Source: Cymbomonas tetramitiformis (taxonomy: Eukaryota; Chlorophyta; Pyramimonadophyceae; Pyramimonadales; Pyramimonadaceae). Taken from it: DNA of 64,000 nt. Shown here one piece after another: positions 54,470 to 64,000 of this stretch; the first letter of the stretch is position 1; each line of letters begins with the position of its first letter. Where the stretch lies: contig LGRX02035467.1 of the NCBI GenBank assembly GCA_001247695.2, forward strand, positions 1-64,000, given 5' to 3'. Below the pieces are notes generated by a model. The model saw nothing but the letters and a program-made list of their open reading frames with translations, was not told the DNA's origin and made no database searches. The position numbers and the translations under genes were made by a program.

Positions 54470-56436
54470 GTGTGGGCCAAGGTGCGTTCGGCAATACGGA
54501 AATTCTGCTCCAAAGAAAATACCACTGCGGAGTGGTACATGCCCGTAACCTCACAGCAGGACAGAAACTGCTAGTGTAATATATTGCACGGGCAGTGATA
54601 GAAACAGTGGAGGCAAACGATAACTCAATAACATATGGTGAGTGTTTTATTAGGGGTTCTGGCCTACCGAACGAACTGTCGAGCCGAATGGGTCGATCGA
54701 GCGTGCACCGGACTGCAAGTGACACTCACATCAGTGAGGGGGGACACACAAGGGGCACTGACTGTCACAATGACACACAGTCAGTCCCGGCACGAGATCC
54801 GAGAGTAGCTGGTGATAATTGCATAGTGTTACGTAGAGTGTTAATAGTGGTGCTCCCACACGATTGATATACAACTGTATAGTATGGACACCAAATGGAT
54901 ATAGGGATGAGTGCCTCACACGGCGGCTATTGGAGGACAGCAAAGTTTGGTTGTAGCGCATCGTGAGTGCGAGCTGAATGACATGAAGCGCCCTGATGAC
55001 GCCATGCGATCAAATGAACATCGTGAATGTCCTTCCTTCTATACCATTTGCATGCCGCTCATCGTGATATTCGTACTCGCGCTTGTATGTGGCAAGCGCC
55101 AACGTGATGCGTCGAAGCATGAGGCTGTTTTCCAAGCCCTTCTGGCCAGTGGGGGCGGTACCTGAACAAACGTATCTAAGACGCAAGCTCTGGGTAAGTT
55201 CTCACGCGTCAGCAATTTTCCGAGATAGACGGATCACGCAATGGCATCAACGATGTGCGGAATGACCTGGAAACGTACCTGAAACGCAAGAACCGGCGAA
55301 TTCATGCGCGTCTCGGACACGGTTTTGTAAGAAACTAAGGTTGAGAGGATCCCCCCCCCTAGCACCACCAACGTTTTCGGTCTATGGGGGCTCGCCCCCC
55401 TCCTGGCAGCATAGCTTTCGGTCTAGCCCCCCTCCGAGCAGCACGCGTGTTCTATCTCTCCCCCCTCCCCCTCCCCCCCAGGGGTAAAGCGTGGGTAGCC
55501 TTATAGTAAATCATCGGATCGATCGAGCCAATGCCCTTGATCCTAGTAAAATTATTGGACCACTATTGGGCAGCGGCATTGTCCATTGGAGTTATTCACA
55601 CTCTCGTCGCCTTTGGACACGGTAGCTTTTTTTGTCGTCGTCATCCGAATTCTCATCCTCACCAGCCTACACCTCCTCTTCATGCTCCTCTTGCAGGAGT
55701 TTGGGGCTTTTTATAGTGAACTGGAGAGTACGGGAGAAGGGGTGGGGACGGGTTCCGAAATTGTGTCAATGACAGGTAGCATGAACATTTGTTGTAGAAT
55801 TGGTATATATTGTCGCACCGTGCTTTTTCGTCGCTATGCCAAATACGTATAGATGAGACAATATACATAACTGAATTGAACTCGTTTCAATTAGAAGTTA
55901 CGTTCACCAGATATCAAAATGCAGTATGATAATAAATCATCAATATATGAAAGTTTGAGTAGTCCTCCATTAAGTGATAGGGGGGGTATGCTTAGGGGGG
56001 TTGAACCCTAAAAGGGTCGAACATTACAAGGAAGTAACTTTGGTGTTGGGCTACAGCTTTCTTGCCGAGGTCCTTATACATAGTCTAACTAAAAATTAAT
56101 GTTGTCAAGTTCGTCTCCACTTTCACCAACACCATTGACGAGTTGATGGGAACTATTTCTTCTCGACTCGGACTCGTCTTCATCATTTTGTACTTGATTA
56201 CGCCGATGCCGCTGAGTCCATTCACAGTCCTTTCTGTCCTCGACTCTCGTGCACCTAAATCCATTCACCACTCGGCTGCGCGTGCTCTGGTGGTGACTTC
56301 AACTACAGCATACTCCAGCTAAATTCTACAACGGCACACTTGACATAATCTAATCTAAACACCAACGACGCTTCTAATGCTCGAGGTGTAAGATATGCCT
56401 CCAGCTAATTGTTCCTTGCAAAACTAGATGCGCAGT
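54470..56436. other. No gene recognised
   Basis: Contains C-runs and a short duplicated phrase TTTCGGTCTA (about 55373-55415) and short frames without family match. The part next to 56437 is the 3' flank of the HEAT gene; no polyadenylation signal is evident. Confidence 0.5.
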
Positions 56437-59400
56437 TCAAAATTTCCCGTCCCATTCAAACGGCGTGCCCTCATGCTTAAGAGCTTTGCAATGCCGCTTC
56501 AGATCCAGCAATCCTTTGAATCGCTTCCTGCCCTTTACGCAGTATGGACATTTGATAGGCAGCCGCTGACCGTGTACAGCTTCTAAGTGCTCTTCAAATT
56601 GGTGGTTACTATATACAGGCGGCGCATCAGCATCTGCAGAAGTTGCAGAGCCTTGTCCTTGCACCATCTCGCATGTTCGTAACAGCCCTCGTTCTCTGGG
56701 ACATAGAGGGCAAGGCAGCGGCGCGTCTGTTGGAAAGAGTGCCTTCCTGAGAGCGCGCAGCGCAGTGCTGGCTGCGGCTTCCAGCTTACTCCAGATGGAT
56801 TCACAAGTGCCCGTGGGTAATCCCAACCTGACTGTAGCAGCATCGAGAACAGGATTGCAGAATTCTGATCCGACCCTTGCCTGCAGCAGATCGAGGGCCG
56901 CGTGCAGCTTCTGCGATTGCACCTGTTGTCTGAGCTCACAAAGGCTGTCCACCCCCAGGAAGGGCGCAACCGCCATAAATGCCCTCTGCGCGTCGCGCCG
57001 CCTGTCCCGCTCTGCCTGGAACCAGCAGGCCTGCTCGTGCAGTGTCTGACTTGGATTGCCACCCAGCATCAGCCAATGCAGCGTGATGTGTTGTGCCTCC
57101 GAGGGACGGCTGTTTTCGATCGATTGGAGCAGCTTCGTAATGGCTGCAGCCTTGGTACTCGAGGATGCCTGTGCTCCCCAGCCAGCATCCCCGGATTGGG
57201 GCGAGCCTAGCACAGCGTTTGCACCAAGCTTCTGGATCGCCTCGAGGGCGGCGGACCGATGGCAGGGGATCGATCCCTGCACAAGCTCGAACAGCGTGGC
57301 CACCGCGCGCTGCGACACGAGTGGGCCAAGCACGCCGAGCGCCTCCTCCATGACGCCCTTGCTGTCGCTCTGTAGGGCCCCCGTGTACCTCAGCCGGCCC
57401 ACGAGATGATCCACGAGCACCTCCGAGAGATCCCCAAGGTTTTGGTAGCCTTTGAGCTGTCCATTGACCACGTCATTGGCCACCATGTCTCCGGCCTTAA
57501 AGGCAATGCCCTGTACATAGGCGTCCGAGTCGCCCTGCAGCCGCATAATTTGCACCGCATGCGGCGCCATGTGAGTCCGGCCGAGCGCTATCAGTGCACT
57601 AGCCCCAGCATACCTGGAATCATAGACGCTCTCCCCGCACGCCCCAAAACACGGTGAGCGCAGCTGCCCTTCCCACTGCAGAGTCGAAGCGAACCTATCC
57701 CAAAACGCAGACACGGCGGACGTCATTTCCAGCGATGCACCGCACCGCCCACATCATGCAAGAATACGCCACAAGCAGCTGGTGGCAAGGCAACGTGTGC
57801 GGGGGTCATCCTTATGACCGTCTGCCTGCAGCATTGCAGCCGTAACTGAAAACTCAAACTAGGTTTATTTCACGGACCCTTCCCTGCTGAGTTTTGTCAT
57901 TTTCCATAGAATTATCTGTCGCACCATCCGCCGAAAATGGACGATACATCTTTTTTCCGGATTTTTTCTTTTTCCGAATCTGATTTCAGATTTGGACACC
58001 CCGCAGACAGGGCTTCAGAGTTACAGGAAGAATTCTATGTCTGACGTGTCTAATGTGTCCATACTTAGCCCAAATTTATAAGTCTGCCAGTAACTTCGTA
58101 GCCCTCTCCGCGGGATGTTCAAATCGGAAGTCTAATACCGAAAAGAAAGCTAAGCCACAAGATACACTTCTCGCTTCGACTGATCACACGTCTTAATTCT
58201 ATTCTAAACCATTGGAAATAGCGGAAATGCTGAATTCCGTCGTTTCCCACAACGGTGGGTTGGGAACAGCTCTCAGCGCGCACTGACTTTAATTTGCTCG
58301 CGCGGTAGTGTTAAGGAGGGCTCACGGCTCAATTGCTGCAGCCATGCGGTCATACATACTGGATGCCCCATAGCAGTTGACAGGCGGCGTGCGCAGGGAA
58401 CAGCGGGGAACAACTACCAGCTGAGGGCAAGCAGGCACGTAGCGCAAGAGCCCAACAGGAAACGCCTGGGCTGCGGGTGCTGCGCTATGCCTGAGTGCGG
58501 GTGCGCCACGGAAGGGACAGGACAGGTAGCAATATATACACTACACTCGGGGCGAAGTTCTGATGGTCGGCAAGGGACAGAGGGATTCAACGCATCCCCT
58601 ATGCCACAGGGCATGCAGGTAGCGAGGGCAAGGACATTTCGAAGCATACCGAAAGTTGGAGGAGGAACTGCTGAGCCATCCGGCTAGGGCCGACACGTCA
58701 GCTTCGGTGGCGTGTCCTTGCAGCTGCTGAAGCGCGGCTTGCACGTGCTGCTCAGCTGTGGCGGAGCCTTGCAGGTAAGCGAGCTGCTGAGCTATCACCT
58801 GGAGATGCCCTGCAGCGCACTGGGGCAGCGCAGCGAGCGCCTGGAGCAACCAATCGGCGGAGTGCCCCCCAGAAGAGTCCCCTTGTGACGGGGTCTCCAC
58901 AATCCTCCCCTTGCGCAACACCACCGCCGCCAGGTGCTTTGCCATGGCATCGGTGTGGGGCGCCGCAGCTCCCCCCAGCCGCCACAGCGCCCGCGCGGAG
59001 TACCACTGCACGTCCTCGCTCTCGTCCTGCGCCCGACCCTCCCAGCAGCCCTCAATCACTTCGCATCGAAGCTTCCCTGCTCCACTTGCAGGTCCACCGC
59101 AGGCGAGGGAGACCGCGGCCCTTTGACTGCTTACACGCCCAGCCGCTGCAGGCTGCTTGCCCCGCTGTGCACCAACGTTTCCCTCCTGTATCACCGTACA
59201 CTCTGCAAGCAATTAATCTGGTCACTCGGCGCGTCGTGAGCCCTTGGTCCGGTCCATCAGTGTGATCTGAACCCTCGATCCGGTCTACCGGTGTGATGTG
59301 AGCCCTCGATCCGGTCTACCGGTGTGATGTGAGCCCTTGATCCGGTGCACCGGTGTGATGTGAGCCCCTGATCCGGTCACCCCGTGCGCCTCAAGCCTGG

Positions 59401-62400
59401 ATGGCAGCATATATCCACGCTGGACCGGCAGCACCCTCTTATTCCCCTTTGCCCTCCGGCCCCTTCAAGAGCCCCCTCAAGAGCCCCCTCAAGAGCACGG
59501 CGCCTCACAGGCATTCGAGTTAGCCACACGCTCAGAGGCCTGTGCCTACACGGAGACGGGGGCAGGGTGGCCTCACCTGCAGCAGCTCCGCGACACGCGC
59601 TGAGTGCGGGGAGAGCGCCTGGAGGCGGCCCAGCATCTCCAGCACTGCGCACAACGTGTCGGGAGCGCGCGGGGTCCACAGCTGCCTCGCGACCCCCTCA
59701 AGCTGCGCCTTCGGAAGCGCCATGGCCTCCATCAGGGCGAGCAGCCCGCCCTCGAGGAGACTGTGGCCGAGCACCCTGGACCGAGGCTGATGCCGGGGGC
59801 TGATGGGCTTCGCTGTGAGCAGGCCCATCAGGTCGGGCAGGTAGGGTGTGATTGCTGCATCGAGCGTCTGTAGAACTGCAAACACGGCTTTGAGGAGCTC
59901 CGCTATCTCCTCACGTTGCATCATGGTATGGATATCCCCTCCTGGTTTGAGCAGTACGGAATCATCCTTTGCATCCTCCATCGTCAAAAGAGTCCTCTTG
60001 GCGAACGCCAGGAGCCGGATGAGAGAGCCTGATCCGGAGCCCCGCCCCGACCCCGCCGGCCTCAGCGGTCAAGGGTCGCCAGGCTCAGAAGCAACAATCG
60101 CTGGCTTCTGAAGGGAGCCGCGGAGCCCGGCAGCTGGAGCGCGGGCGCTTGCACTAAGACACTCTCATCACGTTGTGCGTGAAGCATGCGGTAGATGCAT
60201 CCACAGGTCACCATTCCATGACAAGTCTCGTGTCCACGCCCATCCGGGAGGTTGCGCCCAACGTCACTGGGGCCATCCGGCTTCTCGAGAGGAGTCACTG
60301 CCCAGAGGTCGGGAGAGGTAAGCTGCCGGAGTCGCGATTCGCTGAGATCCTTCGGACCTATCAGAAACTCGTGACACCCCTCTGTGAAAAAATGCAAGGC
60401 AAGATCGTTGTGCGTTTTGCCGGCATGCGACGCCCTAAGGTCCCGTGGTGCCACCAAGCTCACACTCCCCGCGGGTGTAGGCAGCAGGTCAGTGCAAGCG
60501 GCGAGGCCCCGGGCCGCGAGGGACCTCACCGACATGCGCGGCCGCATGCACACCGAGCGCGCCCAGAAAGGTGACACACGCCGCTGCGGTCTCTGAGAGT
60601 CGGTCCTGCTGGTGATAGGGCCTGTCCACGGAGGCGACGGCACACGCAAGCGCCGACTCGGAGAGCAGCTCAGCGAGCGCAGCTGCGAGCTTGTGCGCGC
60701 GGGGGAACTCCGGGCCCAGATGCAGCGCAGCGAGGGCCCCCCGCGCCGCATCCCTCACGTCGCGGTGGGGGTCCTTCATCAGAGTGAGGAGCGCCTCCGC
60801 ATGGGGCACCGCCAGGGGGGCGCCCAGGATCCGCAGGGTGTGCGCCCCGGCATACCTGTTGCAGCCCCCGCCCCGCGGCAAGCCCCACCCCAAGACCACC
60901 GGCAGTCACCGCGTTGCACCGGCTTTGATGTTGGCTTACAAACTTCATCGTCCAGTGGCATGCCATGGCAGAATCCAGCCATAATCCATTTATATGCCAC
61001 GTCATCATCCGATCATCATCCAGTGGCATGCCATGGCGGAATCCAGCCATCATCCATTTATATGCCACGTCATCATTCGATCATCATCCAGTGGCATAAC
61101 ATGGCAGAATCCAGCCAACATCCATTTATATGCCACGTTATCATCCATTCATCATTCCATCATGTGCCATGTCGGAGTCAAGTCATCATCCCATCATATG
61201 CCATGTCATCATCCAGTCATCATCCCATCATATGCCATGCCATCATCCAGCCATCATCCCATCATATGCCATGTCGGAACCCAGTCATCATCAAGTAATG
61301 TGCCAGGTCGAAACCGTGTCATCATCCAGTCACACGCCGCGTCAGAATTCAGCCATCATCCAGTTGCATGTTACCTCAGAATCCCGTCAGAAGCCAGTCA
61401 CACGCCACGTCAGAAACCAGCCATCCTCAAGTCCAACCCAAACATGGTCGCCATCAGCAGTCGTCCTCTTTTTTATGCTCACTCCATTCCATGTCCAAAT
61501 CCATATTCCAGCAGATATTCCCCACTTCCAATCCATGCTCCCATTGGTCCCTGCCTGCTCCGCTCAGCATCCTGTCTTCCCACTGGTCCCTGCCTGCTCC
61601 GCTCAGCATCCTGCGCTGCACAGCCGCGGGCCTTAACCATTGTGCACCATGTATCCAGATCGAAGACAGTCACCCGCCTCGCAAGAATCCCTCCTCCGAT
61701 ACTCGAGCCTTGGAGACGGTCCGGCCAGCTCCACGGTGGCCTCCAGCCATAGGGCAGCTCAGCCTCCAGCCATAGGGCAGCTCAGCCTTTAGCCATGCGT
61801 GCTCCTGGCACCGCGCGGGTCTGCGCTTGAGCAACGCGCGTGGCGAACTGCGGTCTCACACTGAGAAGGCCGCGGGTGGGCGCAGGATGCCGCTGGATCG
61901 AGTGGCGTGGCAGAGGTCTCTCACCGCATCCCCTCTTCCGGATGCTGCAGCCATTCTGCCACGAGAGCAACCTGGTCCTCCGCGACGTGCTCCCGCAGCC
62001 CGCACACTGCCTGCTGCACGTCGCTCCAGGGGGACTGCCGGAACACCTGCTCGCGGCTCTTCAGGCAGCGCACCGTCATTGCCCGCACCTCGCGGTGGCG
62101 CCAATGGCCCCAGGGCGCCCCATCGGCAAGCCCAGCCACGGATCGGATGTCGCGGTGCTGGCTGTCGAACTCACACGCGAGCCGTGTCAGCAGGAAGCCA
62201 GGAATCGCTGCCAGCTGACGCGCGAGGAGGGGGAGGTGCGGGGCGCCGGCCGGGCCGAGGCTTGCAAGGGAGTGCAAGAGGGGCACGCGCGGACTCTGCT
62301 TCAGCCACCGGCATTGCCACACAAATGCTTCCCGCCCCTCCGCAAGCTCCTCCAGCGCCTGCTCCTCCAGCTGAACAACGGATGCCAGGTGGCGTGAGAT

Positions 62401-64000
62401 GACGTCGCTGTGCACTGTGGCGGCGGGCCCGAGGCTCCTAGTGGCCGCTGCCGCATATAGCTGCACGTCCTCGTTCGAATCCTGCACGTCACGTGACAGG
62501 GCTCAGCGCTGGTGGATTGCACTATGGCTGCGGCAGGGCCGAGTCCCCTTCCAGTGGACCCGGCATTCATCCCCTTCCAGTGGATCCGGCATTCATCCCC
62601 TTCCAGTGGACCCGGCATTCATCCCCTTCCAGTGAACCCGGCATTCATCCCCTTCCAGTGGACCCGGCATTCATCCCCTTCCCGTGGACCCGGCATTCAT
62701 CCCCTTCCAGTGGACCCGGCATTCATCCTCGCCTCGCTCGGCCGAGCAGGGGTCGGTCGCAGCCCTCGCCAAGAGCCCTGAACAGAAATCTCCGGTTCAG
62801 GACATGCGACCGCCCTGACTGTCCATTGGCGAGGGAGTAAATGGCGCAGCGGCGCAACAGGGGTTACCTCCAGGAGGGCCGCCACGCGTGCGGAGTGAGG
62901 GAGGAGTCCGCCCGAGAGCCGCAGCGCCTCCAGTGCCGCGCACTTCTGATAGGGGTCCTCGGATGACAGGCGTGAGGCAATGACACTCGCGTGGTCGTCA
63001 ATGCTTGCCAAACACACTACCAACTCCAAAACACCATCTGCGAGGGGGGGGTAGCCAAAGGACCTCCAGGCAGGCCCTCCATCCTGATTGTGCTCATGGG
63101 TCGGTTTGACGGAGAGGAGGTCAAGGAGGACGGGCAGATGCGGTCCAAGGCGGCCGGCGGAGAGCTGCAGGATGGCCAGCGCATCACCCGCAAACTGCCG
63201 AAAAGCGTCGGGGATGCGCAAGAACACGCCGTAGGTGTCACGGCCCCGCTCGCGCACGAGGGTTGCCATGAAGTCTGCCGACACTTCACGCAGGAAGAAG
63301 AGCCAGCTGATGACCTCCCCTGCCGGATCCTCCATGCCAGGCCCCACCCAATCAGATATGGGCCCTCGACTCATCCGACCGCAGCTATCTCCCGGACTCA
63401 CCGCACCGGCGCTGCTACTGAGTCTCAGCAGCCATATATCACATCCCACACGAGTCCACCTTGCCTAACGCTATCTCTTTACTGTCAGCTCTGACCCCAA
63501 TCGAATGGTATCTCTTGCAGGGCGCCCTGATCCCCCCCACACCAAGGAACATCGCACGGGCTACTCTCACCTCACCACCCAGGTGTCGTTGACTACGCTC
63601 GAGGTTGTCTTGCCACTCAGTGGCCCTGACCCTATAAACTATTGAACAGGACATCCTGACTGACCGTAGCCGTATCAACCCTCAGGAAGATGGCCCTGAC
63701 CAGACCCAACCCTACCAACCCTCACACAGGCTACCCTGAAAAGCGTCTCCCTCAACTCTCTCTATCGGAGTGCTTTGTGAAACCACAACCCTCCATCCTT
63801 TCGTGCGGATGTACCTCACAGTCCCCGATGCAGACCGGTGCAGAGCCAGGGATGCTCAAGAAGGAGGCGCTCCGAGGAAGCTCAAAAGTGATCGCACGCA
63901 CCAAAATGAGGCACCATCAGCTCTCCCAGCTGGATGAGCGTTTGCATGATGCCATGCAGGGTGCACTGCTCGCGCTCCTTCAGCGGCTTCGTGCGCCGGG
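56437..64000 (-). CDS. HEAT-like repeat protein with C-terminal zinc fingers (5' partial)
   Basis: Exons on the minus strand: 63902-64000+ (B0), 62868-63319 (C1), 61925-62481 (A1), 60530-60855 (B1), 59577-60028 (C2), 58650-59026 (A2), 56437-57613 (B2). All introns are GT-AG and the exons join in frame: 1,114 codons from the B0/C1 junction codon to the stop. B exons open with YAGA and carry paired-helix repeats (YAGAHTLRILGAPLAVPHAE, VRDAARGALAALHLG). A exons start D(E/S)xEDVQxY (DVQWYSARALWRLGGAAAPH). C exons end PHSARVA(A/E)LL. Such alpha-solenoids act as protein-binding scaffolds. The last exon continues through a helical region to CPLCPRERG with HLEAVH, then CPYCVKGRKRFKGLLDLKRH, C2H2-type fingers, ending FEWDGKF. 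No catalytic motif is visible. The start lies outside the window. Confidence 0.85.
59236..59380. repeat. 31-bp minisatellite in the A2-C2 intron
   Basis: Four to five copies of a unit containing GTGAGCCCTCGATCCGGT and CACCGGTGTGAT (or CTACCGGTGTGAT). A second short repeat, GAGCCCCCTCAA, occurs three times at about 59468-59500 in the same intron. Confidence 0.9.
60945..61410. repeat. CATCATCC/GCCATG minisatellite in the A1-B1 intron
   Basis: Three units of about 62 bp (CCAGTGGCATGCCATGG, GAATCCAGCCAT, CATTTATATGCCACGTCATC) are followed by shorter degenerate units with ATCCCATCATATGCCATG. Open frames across it are repeat-made. Confidence 0.9.
61535..61618. repeat. ~42-bp duplication in the A1-B1 intron
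   Basis: CTGGTCCCTGCCTGCTCCGC and TCAGCATCCTG occur twice in tandem (CATTGGTCCC in the first copy, CACTGGTCCC in the second). A further short duplication, CCTCCAGCCATAGGGCAGCT, follows at about 61740-61785. Confidence 0.85.
62545..62728. repeat. 25-bp minisatellite in the A1-C1 intron
   Basis: Seven copies of a unit holding CCCCTTCCAGTGGACCCGGC and ATTCAT, with single-base variants (GGATCCGGC, GTGAACCCG, CCCGTGGACC). It fills most of the 386-bp intron. Confidence 0.95.

Noticed and set aside
56089..56271. 60-codon minus-strand frame with Arg/Glu/Ser-rich sequence
   Set aside because: Lies 3' of the HEAT gene stop with no splice or homology support.
60945..61752. Ser/His-rich plus-strand frames of up to 252 codons
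   Set aside because: Translations of an intronic minisatellite; the minus-strand exons on both sides join in frame across it.

Overview
The window is nuclear DNA of a repeat-rich eukaryote. Genes are broken into many exons with GT-AG introns, and almost every transposon class of a large protist or algal genome is present: CACTA, hAT-like and pogo/Tc1-mariner-like DNA elements, Ty3/gypsy LTR elements, a gag-only LTR element, a DIRS-like tyrosine-recombinase element and LINEs. There is no operon structure, Shine-Dalgarno signal or CRISPR array. The mix (CACTA, DIRS, RNase H-bearing retroelements, HEAT-repeat genes with minisatellite-filled introns) suggests a unicellular green alga, perhaps prasinophyte-like. 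That assignment is inference and weak.

Layout. 1-0.7 kb: minisatellites. 0.7-3.8 kb: nothing recognisable. 3.8-19.9 kb: a nested block. An intron-containing element or gene ('X') encodes a retroviral-type integrase with a PHD finger on the minus strand. It is split by a complete 7,676-bp CACTA transposon (6739-14414). X is followed by a long Ty3-type LTR (15402-17775) that carries a 926-bp hAT-like insertion. A partial copy of the X+LTR unit follows (17792-19893), lacking both insertions, so it gives the empty CACTA site inside the same window. 20.0 kb: a tRNA-like gene. 20.3-20.9 kb: a minisatellite. 23.3-29.0 kb: a host gene of roughly 20 exons for a coiled-coil protein (minus). 30.3-33.8 kb: a complete gag-only LTR retrotransposon (5-bp target duplication). 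34.2-38.7 kb: a DIRS-like element (minus) with an extra RNase H domain upstream of the RT and a pogo-like MITE inserted just before the RT catalytic box. 40.7-43.5 kb: a retroelement reading frame (minus) with RNase H, a zinc knuckle and an NPPF methylase-like domain, cut by a Ty3 LTR. 43.5-54.5 kb: two internally deleted copies of one Ty3/gypsy family, head to head, with a degenerate LINE between them that itself holds a second pogo-like element. 54.5-56.4 kb: no gene seen. 56.4-64.0 kb: a host gene (minus, entering from the right edge) for a HEAT-like repeat protein with C-terminal C2H2-type zinc fingers.

The two host genes are the only clearly non-mobile coding units. The HEAT gene is the most informative. 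Its exons repeat in a B-C-A order with conserved splice phases, and the two C exons are both exactly 452 bp, so it grew by tandem duplication of a three-exon cassette. Several transposon insertions can be dated relative to each other because uninterrupted copies or restored reading frames are visible in the window.
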